DNA of 64,000 bases from Geodermatophilus pulveris (lineage in GTDB: Bacteria > Actinomycetota > Actinomycetes > Mycobacteriales > Geodermatophilaceae): positions 105,710 through 169,709 of the forward strand of contig NZ_FZOO01000010.1 in NCBI RefSeq assembly GCF_900188375.1, written 5' to 3'. Below are positions 16,129 through 25,475 of this stretch, piece by piece (positions within the stretch are counted from its first letter, which is position 1; every line of letters starts with the position of its first letter). Under the pieces are notes generated by a model. That model searched no databases. It was not told the DNA's origin and saw only the letters and a program-made list of their open reading frames with translations. The position numbers and the translations under genes are program-made.

Positions 16129-17604
16129 TCAGCCGACCGGTGCGGCGAACTCCTCCAGGGCCGCGGCGAGCGCGCCGTCGACGCGGGCGCCGAGCCGGGT
16201 GCCGCCGGCCTCGTGGGTCTCGCGGAGCACCTCGCCGTCCCGGTGCACCCGGGCCACCAGGTCGCCGCGGTCGTAGGGCACCAGCACGTCCACCTCGACG
16301 TCGGGGTGCGGCAGCCGGCCGGCGAGGACCTCGCGCAGCTGCTCGATCCCCTGGCCGGTGCGGGCGGAGACCCACACCGCCCCGGGCAGCGCCCGGCGCA
16401 GCGTGAGGATGGCCTCCTCGCTCATCGCGTCGACCTTGTTGACGACGACGAGCTCGGGCACCCCGGCGGCGTCGATGTCGTTCAGCACCACGTGCACCGC
16501 GTCGATCTGCCCCAGCGGGTCGGGGTCGGAGCCGTCGACGACGTGCACCAGCAGGTCGGCGGCGGCCACCTCCTCCAGGGTGGAGCGGAAGGCGTCCACC
16601 AGCTGGTGCGGCAGGTGCCGGACGAAGCCGACGGTGTCGGTGAGGGTGTACTCGCGGCCGTCCGGCGACTGCGCCCGGCGCACCGTCGGGTCCAGGGTGG
16701 CGAACAGCGCGTCCTCCACCAGCACGCCGGCACCGGTCAGCCGGTTGAGCAGGCTGGACTTGCCGGCGTTGGTGTACCCGGCGATGGCCACGCCGGGGAC
16801 GGCGTTGCGCCCGCGGGAGGACCGCTGGGTGGCCCGGGCGGTGGCCATGCCGGCGATCTCCCGCCGCAGCTTGCTCACCCGCGCGCGGATCCGCCGGCGG
16901 TCGGTCTCGATCTTGGTCTCCCCGGGACCGCGGGTGCCGATGCCGCCACCGCCGGCGACCCGGCCACCGGCCTGCCGGGACAGCGACTCACCCCAGCCGC
17001 GCAGCCGCGGCAGCATGTACTGCATCTGCGCCAGCTCGACCTGCGCCTTGCCCTCCCGGCTGGAGGCGTGCTGGGCGAAGATGTCGAGGATCAGCGCGGT
17101 CCGGTCGACCACCTTGACCTTGAGGATCTTCTCCAGCGCGTTGAGCTGGCCGGGGGTCAGCTCGCCGTCGCAGATCACGGTGTCGGCGCCGGCGGCCGCG
17201 ACGATGTCGCGGATCTCGGCGGCCTTGCCCGACCCGACGTAGGTGCCGGCGTCGGGCTTGTCCCGCCGCTGCACCACCGCCTCGAGCACCTGCGAGCCCG
17301 CGGTCTCGGCCAGCGCGGCCAGCTCGGCCAGCGAGCGGTCGGCGTCGGCCTGCGTGCCCTCGGTCCAGACGCCGACCAGCACCACGCGCTCCAGGCGCAG
17401 CTGCCGGTACTCGACCTCGGTGACGTCGGCGAGCTCGGTGGACAGGCCGGCGACGCGGCGCAGCGCCCCGCGGGCCTCCAGGGCGTAGGAACCGGTCGTG
17501 TCGTCGGCCCCGTCCTCGGGGAACGGCCCCTCCCCGGCGGACGCGGCGCGCAGCGCGCGCTCCTCGGCGTCGGCGAGCACGGCGCGGTTCTGTGCGGTCG
17601 TCAT
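16129..17604 (-). CDS. hflX: HflX, ribosome-associated GTPase
   Basis: 491 residues. The N-terminal HflX domain has GTYVGSGKAAEI and VVDRTALILDIFAQHA, then a Gly-rich linker GGRVAGGGGIGTRGPGETKI. The G domain shows GYTNAGKSSLLNRLTGA (G1), LDPTVR (G2), LTDTVGFVRHLP (G3) and VVNKVDAM (G4). HflX splits stalled 70S ribosomes under stress. ATG at 17604 follows a GGAG site and precedes the conserved body after about 40 variable residues. It lies upstream of the PAP2 gene on the same strand with a 55-bp gap that contains the PAP2 promoter, and downstream of an unrelated plus-strand small gene. Confidence 0.96.
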   Translation of the reverse strand: MTTAQNRAVLADAEERALRAASAGEGPFPEDGADDTTGSYALEARGALRRVAGLSTELADVTEVEYRQLRLERVVLVGVWTEGTQADADRSLAELAALAETAGSQVLEAVVQRRDKPDAGTYVGSGKAAEIRDIVAAAGADTVICDGELTPGQLNALEKILKVKVVDRTALILDIFAQHASSREGKAQVELAQMQYMLPRLRGWGESLSRQAGGRVAGGGGIGTRGPGETKIETDRRRIRARVSKLRREIAGMATARATQRSSRGRNAVPGVAIAGYTNAGKSSLLNRLTGAGVLVEDALFATLDPTVRRAQSPDGREYTLTDTVGFVRHLPHQLVDAFRSTLEEVAAADLLVHVVDGSDPDPLGQIDAVHVVLNDIDAAGVPELVVVNKVDAMSEEAILTLRRALPGAVWVSARTGQGIEQLREVLAGRLPHPDVEVDVLVPYDRGDLVARVHRDGEVLRETHEAGGTRLGARVDGALAAALEEFAAPVG

Positions 17605-17756
17605 CGTCTCCAGCGTGGCAGACCCCAGCACGCGGGGCACCTGAGTTGTCATCAGTCCGTGCAACAACGGGTGCGCCGTGATGCATCCCGGCACGCGTGA
17701 CCTGGTGGGGGTCGGGTAGGGCGCGGGTGAGGACCCACGACCCCAGGAGGCCCCAG

Positions 17757-18005
17757 GTGAGCGAGACCGGCAGCACCCCCGACGAGGAGCTCGACGACCC
17801 CGGCCGCGACCCGGTGGGCCTGGGCGTGCCGCGCAACCCGATGTCCGGCGGGTTCGGCAACGTCACCGGCGGATCCGACCAGGACACGGGTCAGGGCGAG
17901 CCGGAGGGCAGCCCCGGCATCGCCGGGCAGTCGCTGATGCCCGACTCCCCCGAGGAGAGCGGCAACACCCGCGACGGCGGGGACGGCAGCCCCGGCCCCG
18001 GGTAG
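17757..18005 (+). CDS. small acidic, probably disordered protein
   Basis: 82 residues rich in Gly, Asp, Glu, Ser and Pro, with no cysteine, no hydrophobic core and no membrane segment. Recognisable stretches are VGLGVPRNPMSGGFGN and AGQSLMPDSPEESGN. GTG at 17757 has a perfect AGGAGG site at 17744-17749, which strongly supports translation. It lies between hflX and dapF, transcribed oppositely to both. I recall short proteins of this style in related genera but no named domain. Function unknown. Confidence 0.75.
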   Translation: MSETGSTPDEELDDPGRDPVGLGVPRNPMSGGFGNVTGGSDQDTGQGEPEGSPGIAGQSLMPDSPEESGNTRDGGDGSPGPG

Positions 18006-18013
18006 CGGCGGGC

Positions 18014-18883
18014 TCAGCCGGCCAGCCACTCGGCGGTGAGCTCGCCGGCGGCGACCACGACGGCGGGCCCGGTCAGCACCGTCGTCCGGCCGTCGACGGT
18101 GACCCGCAGCCGCCCGCCAGGGACGTCGACGGTCACCGTGCCGGTCGCGGCGCCGGCCGCCTCCAGGGCCGTCCACGCGGCGGCGCAGGCGCCGGTGCCG
18201 CACGAGCGGGTCTCCCCGACGCCGCGCTCGGACACCCGCAGCCGCACGTGCCGGCCGGGCTCGACGACGTTGACGAACTCGACGTTGACGCCGTCGGGGA
18301 ACAGCCCGGCGTCGACGGCCGGCGCGGCGGTCAGGTCCAGGGTGTCGACGTCGACGCGGGTGAGGCAGGCCAGGTGCGGGTTGCCCATCGACACCGCGCG
18401 GCCGGGGAACACCGCGCCGTCCAGCTCCGCGGTGCCGTCGCCGAACGGGCGGGCCGGCCCCATGTCCACCCAGTAGCCGCCGTCGGGCGCGGCGCCGACC
18501 CGCCGCGGGCCGCCGCGGGTGCCGACCCACAGGCCCTCGGCGCAGGCGGACCGCTCCACCAGCCCCTCGGCGACCAGCACGTGCAGGAACAGCCGGATGC
18601 CGTTGCCGCACATCTCGGCGGTGGACCCGTCGGCGTTGCGGTGGTCCATGAACCACTCGCACCGGCCCAGTGCCTCGCCCAGCACGGTCGGGGCGTCGGG
18701 CACGTGCACCGAGCGGACGACGCGCAGCACGCCGTCCCCGCCGAGGCCGGCGCGGCGGTCGCACAGCCGCCGCACCACCCGGGCGTCCAGCCGGTCCTCC
18801 GGCCAGCCGGTGCCGTCGGGGTCGGGCAGCACGACGAAGTCGTTCTCCGTGCCGTGGCCGACCAGCACCCGCCGCGCGTTCAC
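18014..18883 (-). CDS. dapF: diaminopimelate epimerase
   Basis: 289 residues converting LL- to meso-diaminopimelate for peptidoglycan and lysine synthesis. The two catalytic cysteines lie in STAEMCGNGIRLFLHVL and ETRSCGTGACAAAW; substrate contacts include GTENDFVVL at the N-terminus and AVSMGNPHLACL. The GTG at 18883 shares GTGA with the miaA stop, so the pair is translationally coupled. The order with miaA, the dioxygenase-like gene and miaB matches the mycobacterial locus. It is complete and of normal length. Confidence 0.96.
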   Translation of the reverse strand: MNARRVLVGHGTENDFVVLPDPDGTGWPEDRLDARVVRRLCDRRAGLGGDGVLRVVRSVHVPDAPTVLGEALGRCEWFMDHRNADGSTAEMCGNGIRLFLHVLVAEGLVERSACAEGLWVGTRGGPRRVGAAPDGGYWVDMGPARPFGDGTAELDGAVFPGRAVSMGNPHLACLTRVDVDTLDLTAAPAVDAGLFPDGVNVEFVNVVEPGRHVRLRVSERGVGETRSCGTGACAAAWTALEAAGAATGTVTVDVPGGRLRVTVDGRTTVLTGPAVVVAAGELTAEWLAG

Positions 18884-19803
18884 CGGTCCAGCGTACGGGC
18901 GGTGATCACCTGCAGGGCGGCGTCGGCCAGGTCGGGGCGGGCGGCGTCGAGCCAGCCGGTCGACCGGTCGCGGCGGAACCACGAGCGCTGCCGGCGCACG
19001 AAGCGCCGGGTGGCGGCCACCGTGCGCTCGCGCGCCTCGGCGGCGGTGAGCGTCCCGGCGAGCTGGGCCAGCACCTGCGCGTAGCCCAGCGCCCGCGAGG
19101 CGGTCGGGCCCTCGTGCAGCCCGTCGCGGGCCAGCGCCTCGACCTCGGCGACGAACCCGGCGGCCCACATCCGGTCCACCCGCAGCGCCACCCGCCGGTC
19201 GAGCTCGGCCGGCTCCCGGTCCAGGCCGACGACCACCGCGGGGTAGTGCGGCCGCGGCTCGGGCAGCGTCGCCCGGAACGGGCCGCCGGTGAGCTCGACG
19301 ACCTCCAGCGCCCGCACCACCCGCCGCCCGTTCGAGGGCAGGACGGCGGCCGCCGCGGCGGGGTCGACCCGCGCCAGCCGGGCGTGCAGCGCGGCGGGCC
19401 CGGCGTCGGCGAGCTCGGCCTCCAGCCGGGCGCGCACCGCGGGGTCGGTGCCGGGGAAGTCCAGCTCGTCGAGGACGGCGCGCACGTACAGCCCGGAGCC
19501 GCCGACCAGCAGCGGGACCACTCCCGCCGCCCGCAGCCGGTCGACCTCGGCCCGGGCCAGCCGCCGGTACTCGGCCACCGACGCCGCCTGCCGCACGTGC
19601 CAGACGTCGAGCAGGTGGTGCGGCACGCCGTCCCGCTCCGCCGTGTCGGGCTTGGCGGTGCCGATGTCCATGCCGCGGTAGAGCTGCATCGAGTCGGCGT
19701 TGACCACCTCGCCGCCCAGCCGGTGGGCCAGCGCCACCCCGAGCGCGGTCTTGCCGGTGGCGGTGGGGCCGACCACCGCGACCACCGGCGGCGGCCCGCT
19801 CAC
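18880..19803 (-). CDS. miaA: tRNA dimethylallyltransferase
   Basis: 307 residues. The P-loop VVGPTATGKTALGV and DSMQLYRGMDIGTAKP bind the isoprenoid donor and tRNA; VGGSGLYVRAVLDEL and the C-terminal ALGYAQVLAQL are further family signatures. It prenylates A37 of UNN-reading tRNAs, making the substrate for MiaB, which is encoded nearby at 22118. It overlaps dapF by 4 nt (GTGA) downstream and the dioxygenase-like gene by 4 nt upstream. Confidence 0.96.
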   Translation of the reverse strand: MSGPPPVVAVVGPTATGKTALGVALAHRLGGEVVNADSMQLYRGMDIGTAKPDTAERDGVPHHLLDVWHVRQAASVAEYRRLARAEVDRLRAAGVVPLLVGGSGLYVRAVLDELDFPGTDPAVRARLEAELADAGPAALHARLARVDPAAAAAVLPSNGRRVVRALEVVELTGGPFRATLPEPRPHYPAVVVGLDREPAELDRRVALRVDRMWAAGFVAEVEALARDGLHEGPTASRALGYAQVLAQLAGTLTAAEARERTVAATRRFVRRQRSWFRRDRSTGWLDAARPDLADAALQVITARTLDR

Positions 19804-20531
19804 CGCACTCGCCAGTCGGCCACCAGGTAGCCGACCCCGAAGGGCGCCTCGTGCGCGTGCAGCCGCCCGGTGACCGCCCGCCCGGCCAGCACGGCGCCCA
19901 CCGCCCGCCAGGTGGGCACGCCGGCGGCGAGCAACCGGGCCCCCTCCGTGGCGTCCAGCGCGGCCAGGGCGTCGGCGTCCCCGCCGGCCAGGGCGGCGGC
20001 CACCGCGTCGTCGAACGGCTCCGCGGCGTCGTCGAGGTGCCCGGGTGCCTTGACCGACCGGCGCGCCGAGCCGTCGCCCATGGCCAGGACGGCGACCCGG
20101 GCCGGCAGGTCGGCGAGGGCGCCGGCCAGGTCGCCCGGGCCGACGCCGAGGCGCAGGCCCGCGTGGCCCGCCTCGTCCAGCAGCCAGGCCCCCACCGTGT
20201 GCGCCAGCGGGGTCCGCCACCTGCCCGGCCGGACCCGGCCGGCGAACGGGACGCCCAGGTCGACGCCGAAGCCGCGCAGGTCCCCGCCGTCGCCCTGCCC
20301 GTACCGGACGCCCGCGCCGCCCCCGGCGCCGACGACCACGACGACCTCCGGCCGGGCCGCCAGCAGCGCGTCCACCGCCGTGGCGCAGGCCGCCCGCAGG
20401 CCGGCGGTGTCCCCGGCGGCCCGCCCGGCCACGGCCGGCAGCAGCAGGGGCGGGCACGGGCAGAAGGCGACCGCCGCGGGGGCCGGGCGGGGGGTGCCGG
20501 GGGCGCCGGGACGGGCTGGGGCCGAGCTCAC
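19800..20531 (-). CDS. class III extradiol dioxygenase-like protein, probably not an active dioxygenase
   Basis: 243 residues resembling the LigB superfamily and the Rv2728c position in mycobacteria. The N-terminal segment reads VAFCPCPPLLLPAVAG; true extradiol enzymes have a metal-binding histidine in the equivalent PHPP loop, and here it is cysteine. Other family stretches are VVVVVGAGGGAG, LAVLAMGDGSARRSVKAPGH and PFGVGYLVADW. GTG at 20531 is the first start that gives the conserved N-terminus. It is coupled to miaA through GTGA. Its role is unknown; conservation beside miaA suggests a housekeeping function. Confidence 0.8.
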   Translation of the reverse strand: MSSAPARPGAPGTPRPAPAAVAFCPCPPLLLPAVAGRAAGDTAGLRAACATAVDALLAARPEVVVVVGAGGGAGVRYGQGDGGDLRGFGVDLGVPFAGRVRPGRWRTPLAHTVGAWLLDEAGHAGLRLGVGPGDLAGALADLPARVAVLAMGDGSARRSVKAPGHLDDAAEPFDDAVAAALAGGDADALAALDATEGARLLAAGVPTWRAVGAVLAGRAVTGRLHAHEAPFGVGYLVADWRVR

Positions 20532-20571
20532 CCGGGCAGTGTCCCGGATGCGTCGTGGGACACTCCGGGAC

Positions 20572-22107
20572 GTGTCGAGCACGGAGAACGCCGCGAGCCC
20601 CTCCCCGCTGTCCGAGCCGGAGCCGACCGGGTCCGAGGCGGTCGCCCCCGAGGCGGGGACCACTGGGGGGCCGACCCCGGGGGACGCCGCCGTGGCCGAC
20701 CCGACCGCGGCGCCCGCCGCCTCCGAGGACGGGGCCGCTCCCGGTGCAGCCCCCGCCGACGACATGAGCACCGCGGACACCCCCGCCGACGACGTGGTCG
20801 CCCCGGCCACCCCCGCCGAGGACACCACCCCCCACCCGGCTCCGGCCGCGACCCCGGCCGCCGTCCCGCACCCGCCGGCCGAGGCCGCCGCGCCGTCCGA
20901 CCCCGCCCGGTGGGGCCGGGTGGACGAGGACGGGACGGTCTACGTCCGCACCGCCGAGGGCGAGCGTGTCGTGGGCTCCTGGCAGGCCGGCGAGCCCGCG
21001 GCGGGGCTGACCCACTACGCCCGGCGCTACGACGACCTGGCCACCGAGGTGACCCTGTTGGAGGCGCGCCTGCGGGCGCACACCGGGAACCCCAGCGAGA
21101 TCAAGGCCAAGGCCCAGGCGCTGGCCGAGTCCATCCCCACCGCCGCCGCCGTCGGCGACCTGGACGGGCTGGCCGCCCGCGCCCGCGCCATGGTCGGGAC
21201 GGCGGACTCCGCGGCCGCCGAGTCGCGGGCGGAGAAGGCCGCCGCCCGGGCCGCCCAGGTGGTCCGCAAGGAGGCGCTGGCCGCCGAGGCCGAGCAGATC
21301 GCCGCGGAGTCCACCGCGTGGAAGGCCGCCGGCGACCGGCTCAAGGCCATCGTCGAGGAGTGGAAGACGATCCGCGGGATCGACCGCAAGACCGACGAGG
21401 CGCTGTGGACCCGCTTCGCCGCCGCCCGGGACGCCTTCGGCCGCCGCCGCGGCGCGCACTTCGCCGCCCTCGACGCCCAGCGCGGGGAGGCCCGCGCGGC
21501 CAAGCAGGGACTCATCGCCGAGGCGCAGCGGCTGTCCACGTCGACCGACTGGGGCGCCACGAGCGCGGCCATGCGCACGCTGATGGACCGGTGGAAGGCC
21601 GTGCCGCGCACCGGGCGGGACGGCGACGACGACCTGTGGAAGCAGTTCCGCGCCGCGCAGGACGTCTTCTTCGCCGCCCGCGCCGAGTCCGACAGGGCGC
21701 GCAACTCCGAGCAGGTGGCCAACCAGCAGGCCAAGGAGGAGATCCTGGCCCAGGCCGAGAAGCTGGACCCGGCCACCGACCTGCGGGGCGCGCAGAACGC
21801 GCTGCGCAAGCTGCAGGAGCGCTACGACGCCATCGGCCACGTGCCGCGCGCCGCGATGCGCCAGCTGGAGGACCGGATGCAGGCCGTGGAGCAGCGGGTC
21901 CGCGGCGCCGTCGACTCCTCCCGCCCGCGGGTGGCCCCGGAGAACCCGATGGTCACCTCGATGCGGCAGGCGGTCACCAAGGCCGAGGAGCAGCTCGCCA
22001 AGGCCGAGGCCGCGGGCGACGCCCGGCGGGTCGAGGAGGCCCGGGCCAACCTCAGCACCCGCCGGGAGTGGCTGGCCGAGGCCGAGCGGTCCGCCGCCCG
22101 CCGCTAG
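20572..22107 (+). CDS. DUF349 domain protein with a Pro/Ala-rich N-terminus
   Basis: About 511 residues. The first 110 are Ala/Pro/Glu-rich and disordered, followed by a beta patch (WGRVDEDGTVYVRTAEGERV) and then helical DUF349 repeats, for example ESTAWKAAGDRLKAIVEEWK, LMDRWKAVPRTGRDGDDDLW and LRKLQERYDAIGHVP, with Trp at regular positions. The C-terminus is a charged coiled coil (AVTKAEEQLAKAEAAGDARR). DUF349 proteins have no settled biochemical role. GTG at 20572 is preferred, but ATG at 20548 is equally in frame; neither has a clear ribosome-binding site. Confidence 0.9.
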   Translation: MSSTENAASPSPLSEPEPTGSEAVAPEAGTTGGPTPGDAAVADPTAAPAASEDGAAPGAAPADDMSTADTPADDVVAPATPAEDTTPHPAPAATPAAVPHPPAEAAAPSDPARWGRVDEDGTVYVRTAEGERVVGSWQAGEPAAGLTHYARRYDDLATEVTLLEARLRAHTGNPSEIKAKAQALAESIPTAAAVGDLDGLAARARAMVGTADSAAAESRAEKAAARAAQVVRKEALAAEAEQIAAESTAWKAAGDRLKAIVEEWKTIRGIDRKTDEALWTRFAAARDAFGRRRGAHFAALDAQRGEARAAKQGLIAEAQRLSTSTDWGATSAAMRTLMDRWKAVPRTGRDGDDDLWKQFRAAQDVFFAARAESDRARNSEQVANQQAKEEILAQAEKLDPATDLRGAQNALRKLQERYDAIGHVPRAAMRQLEDRMQAVEQRVRGAVDSSRPRVAPENPMVTSMRQAVTKAEEQLAKAEAAGDARRVEEARANLSTRREWLAEAERSAARR

Positions 22108-22117
22108 CCGCAGCGGC

Positions 22118-23605
22118 TCAGCAGCCGCCGACGGGCGTGAGCGGGGGCGGGACGCCGACCCCCGGCATGCCGAGGGCGACGCCCGGCGTCGTCGGGCGGG
22201 TGCCGGCCTCGTGCGCGTCCCCGGCGCGGGTCCGCCGGTGCGCGCGCAGCGGCCCGTCGGCGACCAGGTGGTGCGGCGCGGCCTGGGTGACCACGGTCTC
22301 GACGACGTCGCCGGGGCGCACCGCGCGCGCCCCGTCGTCCCCGGGCCGGAAGTGCACCAGCCGGCCGTCGCGGGAGCGGCCGCTCAGCCGGCCGGTCCGC
22401 GCGTCCTTGCTGCCCTCCCCGGCGGCGACCAGCAGCTCGACGGTGCGGCCGACCTGGGCGCGGTTCTCCGCCCAGCTGATCTCCTCCTGCAGCGCGGTCA
22501 GCCGCAGGTAGCGCTCCTGCACGACCTCCTTGGGCAGCTGGCCGTCCATGTCGGCGGCCGGCGTCCCGGGGCGCCGGGAGTACTGGAAGGTGAACGCGCC
22601 GGCGAAGCGGGCCTGCCGGACCACCTCGAGGGTCTGGGCGAAGTCGGCCTCGGTCTCGCCGGGGAAGCCCACGATGACGTCGGTGGTGATCGCGGCGTCG
22701 GGCATCGCGGCGCGCACCCGGTCGAGGATGCCGAGGTAGCGGTCCTGCCGGTAGCCGCGGCGCATCCGGCGCAGCACGTCGTCCGACCCGCTCTGCAGCG
22801 GCATGTGCAGCTGGTGGCACACCGCCGGCGTCCCGGCCATCGCCTCGATGACGTCGTCGGTGAACTCCCGCGGGTGCGGGCTGGTGAAGCGGATCCGCTC
22901 CAGGCCCTCGATCCGGCCGGCCGCGCGCAGCAGGCCGGCGAAGGCGCCGCGGTCGCGGAACTCGACGCCGTAGGCGTTGACGTTCTGCCCGAGCAGGGTC
23001 ACCTCGAGCACACCCTGGTCGACCAGCGCCTGCACCTCGGCGAGGACCTCCCCGGGCCGGCGGTCCCGCTCCTTGCCGCGCAGCGCCGGGACGATGCAGA
23101 ACGTGCAGGTGTTGTTGCACCCGACGCTGATCGACACCCAGCCGGAGTGGGCGGAGTCCCGCCGGGCCGGCAGGGTGGAGGGGAAGACCTCCAGCGCCTC
23201 CGCGATCTCCACCTGGGCCTCAGCGTTGTGCCGGGCGCGCGCCAGGAGCGCGGGCAGCGAGCCGACGTTGTGCGTGCCGAAGACGACGTCCACCCACGGG
23301 GCGCGGCGCACGATCTCCCCGCGGTCCTTCTGCGCCAGGCACCCGCCGACGGCGATCTGCATGCCCGGGCGCGCGTCCTTGACCGGGCGGAGGTGGCCGA
23401 GGTTGCCGTAGAGCCGGTTGTCGGCGTTCTCCCGCACCGCGCAGGTGTTGAGCACGACGACGTCGGCGTCGGCCCCCTCGGGTGCGGCGGTGTAGCCGGC
23501 GGCCTCCAGCAGCCCGGACAGCCGCTCGGAGTCGTGGACGTTCATCTGGCAGCCGTAGGTGCGCACCCGGTAGGTCCGCGCGGGTGCCTCGAGGTCGCTG
23601 GTCAT
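22118..23605 (-). CDS. miaB: tRNA-2-methylthio-N6-dimethylallyladenosine synthase
   Basis: 495 residues of a radical SAM methylthiotransferase acting on i6A37 tRNA made by MiaA. The N-terminal UPF0004 domain has [23 protein letters not shown] and VGGCLAQKD, whose cysteines hold the second 4Fe-4S cluster; the radical SAM motif is CNNTCTFC; a TRAM domain follows. The C-terminal 60 residues are a Pro/Gly-rich extension. ATG at 23605 precedes the conserved [14 protein letters not shown] lies 9 nt upstream, so the leader is only two or three bases. Confidence 0.96.
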   Translation of the reverse strand: MTSDLEAPARTYRVRTYGCQMNVHDSERLSGLLEAAGYTAAPEGADADVVVLNTCAVRENADNRLYGNLGHLRPVKDARPGMQIAVGGCLAQKDRGEIVRRAPWVDVVFGTHNVGSLPALLARARHNAEAQVEIAEALEVFPSTLPARRDSAHSGWVSISVGCNNTCTFCIVPALRGKERDRRPGEVLAEVQALVDQGVLEVTLLGQNVNAYGVEFRDRGAFAGLLRAAGRIEGLERIRFTSPHPREFTDDVIEAMAGTPAVCHQLHMPLQSGSDDVLRRMRRGYRQDRYLGILDRVRAAMPDAAITTDVIVGFPGETEADFAQTLEVVRQARFAGAFTFQYSRRPGTPAADMDGQLPKEVVQERYLRLTALQEEISWAENRAQVGRTVELLVAAGEGSKDARTGRLSGRSRDGRLVHFRPGDDGARAVRPGDVVETVVTQAAPHHLVADGPLRAHRRTRAGDAHEAGTRPTTPGVALGMPGVGVPPPLTPVGGC

Positions 23606-23714
23606 GACGGGTCGAGGGTACGGCGACCCGAACGGGTGTCCCCCGGTCGACCGCACCCGGGCAGTCGTTACGCCTTCGTGATCGCGGGGCGCCGATACCG
23701 TTGCCGACCGCCTC

Positions 23715-23720
23715 TAGGGT
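23715..23720 (+). promoter_or_regulatory. -10 hexamer of gluA (leaderless layout)
   Basis: TAGGGT, then 7 nt, then GTG at 23728. No convincing -35 is visible and no ribosome-binding site lies between. Confidence 0.6.
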
Positions 23721-23727
23721 CTGCCGG

Positions 23728-24483
23728 GTGACCAGCCGTACCGCCGGAGAGCCTCTCGTCCGCCTGTCCGCGGTCGACAAGTGGTTCGGCGAGCTGCACG
23801 TCCTGCAGGACATCGACCTGTCGATCGACCGCGGTGAGGTGGTCGTCGTCATCGGCCCGTCGGGCTCGGGCAAGTCGACGCTGTGCCGAACGGTCAACCG
23901 GCTGGAGCCCATCGACTCCGGCGAGATCACCATCGACGGCCAGCGGCTGCCCGACGAGGGCCGGGAGCTCGCCCGGCTGCGCGCCGACGTCGGCATGGTC
24001 TTCCAGAGCTTCAACCTGTTCGCGCACAAGACCGTGTTGGAGAACGTCACGCTGGGCCCGGTCAAGGTGCGCAAGCAGCCGAAGGGGGACGCCGAGCGGC
24101 GCGCCCGCGAGCTGCTGGACCGGGTCGGCGTCGGCAGCCAGGCCGACAAGTACCCGGCGCAGCTGTCCGGCGGGCAGCAGCAGCGGGTGGCGATCGCCCG
24201 GGCGCTGGCGATGGACCCCAAGGTCATGCTCTTCGACGAGCCGACCTCCGCCCTGGACCCGGAGATGATCAACGAGGTCCTGGACGTGATGACCGCGCTG
24301 GCCCGGGACGGCATGACGATGGTCGTCGTCACCCACGAGATGGGCTTCGCCCGCCGGGCGGCCAACCGGGTCGTGTTCATGGACGGCGGCCGGATCGTCG
24401 AGTCCGCCACCCCGGAGACCTTCTTCACCCGCCCGCAGTCGGACCGGGCCAAGGACTTCCTCGCGAAGATCCTCACCCACTGA
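23728..24483 (+). CDS. gluA: glutamate ABC transporter ATP-binding protein
   Basis: 251 residues. Walker [14 protein letters not shown], the Q-loop in [14 protein letters not shown], signature [15 protein letters not shown], Walker B VMLFDEP and the switch VVTHEM are all intact. It energises uptake of glutamate or related polar amino acids at the membrane. First gene of gluABCD, in the order known from Corynebacterium glutamicum, where the cluster also neighbours recX-recA. GTG at 23728 sits 7 nt behind a TAGGGT hexamer. Confidence 0.93.
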   Translation: MTSRTAGEPLVRLSAVDKWFGELHVLQDIDLSIDRGEVVVVIGPSGSGKSTLCRTVNRLEPIDSGEITIDGQRLPDEGRELARLRADVGMVFQSFNLFAHKTVLENVTLGPVKVRKQPKGDAERRARELLDRVGVGSQADKYPAQLSGGQQQRVAIARALAMDPKVMLFDEPTSALDPEMINEVLDVMTALARDGMTMVVVTHEMGFARRAANRVVFMDGGRIVESATPETFFTRPQSDRAKDFLAKILTH

Positions 24484-24504
24484 GCCCGCAAGAGAGGAAC
24501 GCAC

Positions 24505-25395
24505 ATGCGCATCACCCGCTACGCCGCCACCCTGGGGGCGGCCGGCCTCGTGCTCGCCGGCTGTGCCAGCGAGGCCGGCCAGCAGGCCGAGCAGGCCGCC
24601 TCGGAGGCCCCCGAGGTCGCCCAGGACGCGGAGTTCCCCGCCGGGACGACGATGGCCGAGCTCGCCGAGGCCGGGACGATCACCGTCGGCACCAAGTTCG
24701 ACCAGCCCGGCTTCGGCCTGGCCAACCCGCAGGGCGTGCCCGAGGGCTTCGACGTCGAGGTCGCCAAGATCGTCGCCGGGGAGCTGGGCATCGCCCCCGA
24801 GGACATCGAGTGGACCGAGACGGTGTCGGCCAACCGGGAGTCGTTCATCCAGAACGGCGACGTCGACATCGTGGTGGCCACCTACACGATCAACGACGCC
24901 CGCAAGCAGCTCATCGACTTCGCCGGGCCCTACTACGTGGCCGGCCAGGACATCATGGTCGCCACCGGCAACCCGCTGGCCATCGAGGGCCCCGACGACC
25001 TCGCGGGCAAGCGGGTCTGCTCGGTCGAGGGCTCCACCCCGGCGCAGAACATCCGGGACAACTACCCCGAGGCCCAGCTGACGCTGTTCGACGTGTACTC
25101 CAAGTGCGCCGACGCGCTGCGCAACGGCCAGGTCGACGCGGTCACCACCGACAACGTCATCCTCACCGGGCTGGTCCAGGGCGGGCAGGGCGCCTTCGAG
25201 CTGGTCGGCAACCCGTTCACCGAGGAGCCGTACGGCATCGGCCTGGCCAAGGGCGACGACGAGTTCCGCGCGTTCGTCAACGACACGCTGGAGCAGGCCT
25301 TCGAGGACGGCACCTGGGCCGCGGCCTGGGACCGCACCGCGGGCGCGATCACCGGCACGGAGGCCCCCGAGCCGCCCATGGTCGACCGCTACTGA
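24505..25395 (+). CDS. gluB: glutamate-binding lipoprotein
   Basis: 296 residues. A lipoprotein signal peptide ends in the lipobox LAGC with Cys20 as the lipid anchor, then an Ala/Glu spacer and a family 3 solute-binding fold: TITVGTKFDQPGFGLAN, GFDVEVAKIVAGELG, DIVVATYTINDARKQLIDFA and CSVEGSTPAQNI. It captures substrate outside the membrane for GluCD. AGAGAGGA lies upstream of ATG 24505. Its stop is followed by a strong hairpin at 25413, likely to favour expression of this subunit over the permeases. Confidence 0.93.
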   Translation: MRITRYAATLGAAGLVLAGCASEAGQQAEQAASEAPEVAQDAEFPAGTTMAELAEAGTITVGTKFDQPGFGLANPQGVPEGFDVEVAKIVAGELGIAPEDIEWTETVSANRESFIQNGDVDIVVATYTINDARKQLIDFAGPYYVAGQDIMVATGNPLAIEGPDDLAGKRVCSVEGSTPAQNIRDNYPEAQLTLFDVYSKCADALRNGQVDAVTTDNVILTGLVQGGQGAFELVGNPFTEEPYGIGLAKGDDEFRAFVNDTLEQAFEDGTWAAAWDRTAGAITGTEAPEPPMVDRY

Positions 25396-25412
25396 CCGAC
25401 CGGATCCCGTGA

Positions 25413-25444
25413 CGCCGCCGGGCGGGGCCTCCCGCCCGGCGGCG
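25413..25444 (+). terminator. perfect 14-bp stem hairpin between gluB and gluC
   Basis: CGCCGCCGGGCGGG at 25413-25426 pairs perfectly with 25431-25444 across the loop GCCT. It lies 18 bp after the gluB stop and 31 bp before gluC. Inside an operon it would act as a partial terminator or 3'-end stabiliser, giving more binding protein than permease. Confidence 0.75.
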
Positions 25445-25475
25445 CGTCGCCGTCCCGACCCGGAGAGGAGGCGCC

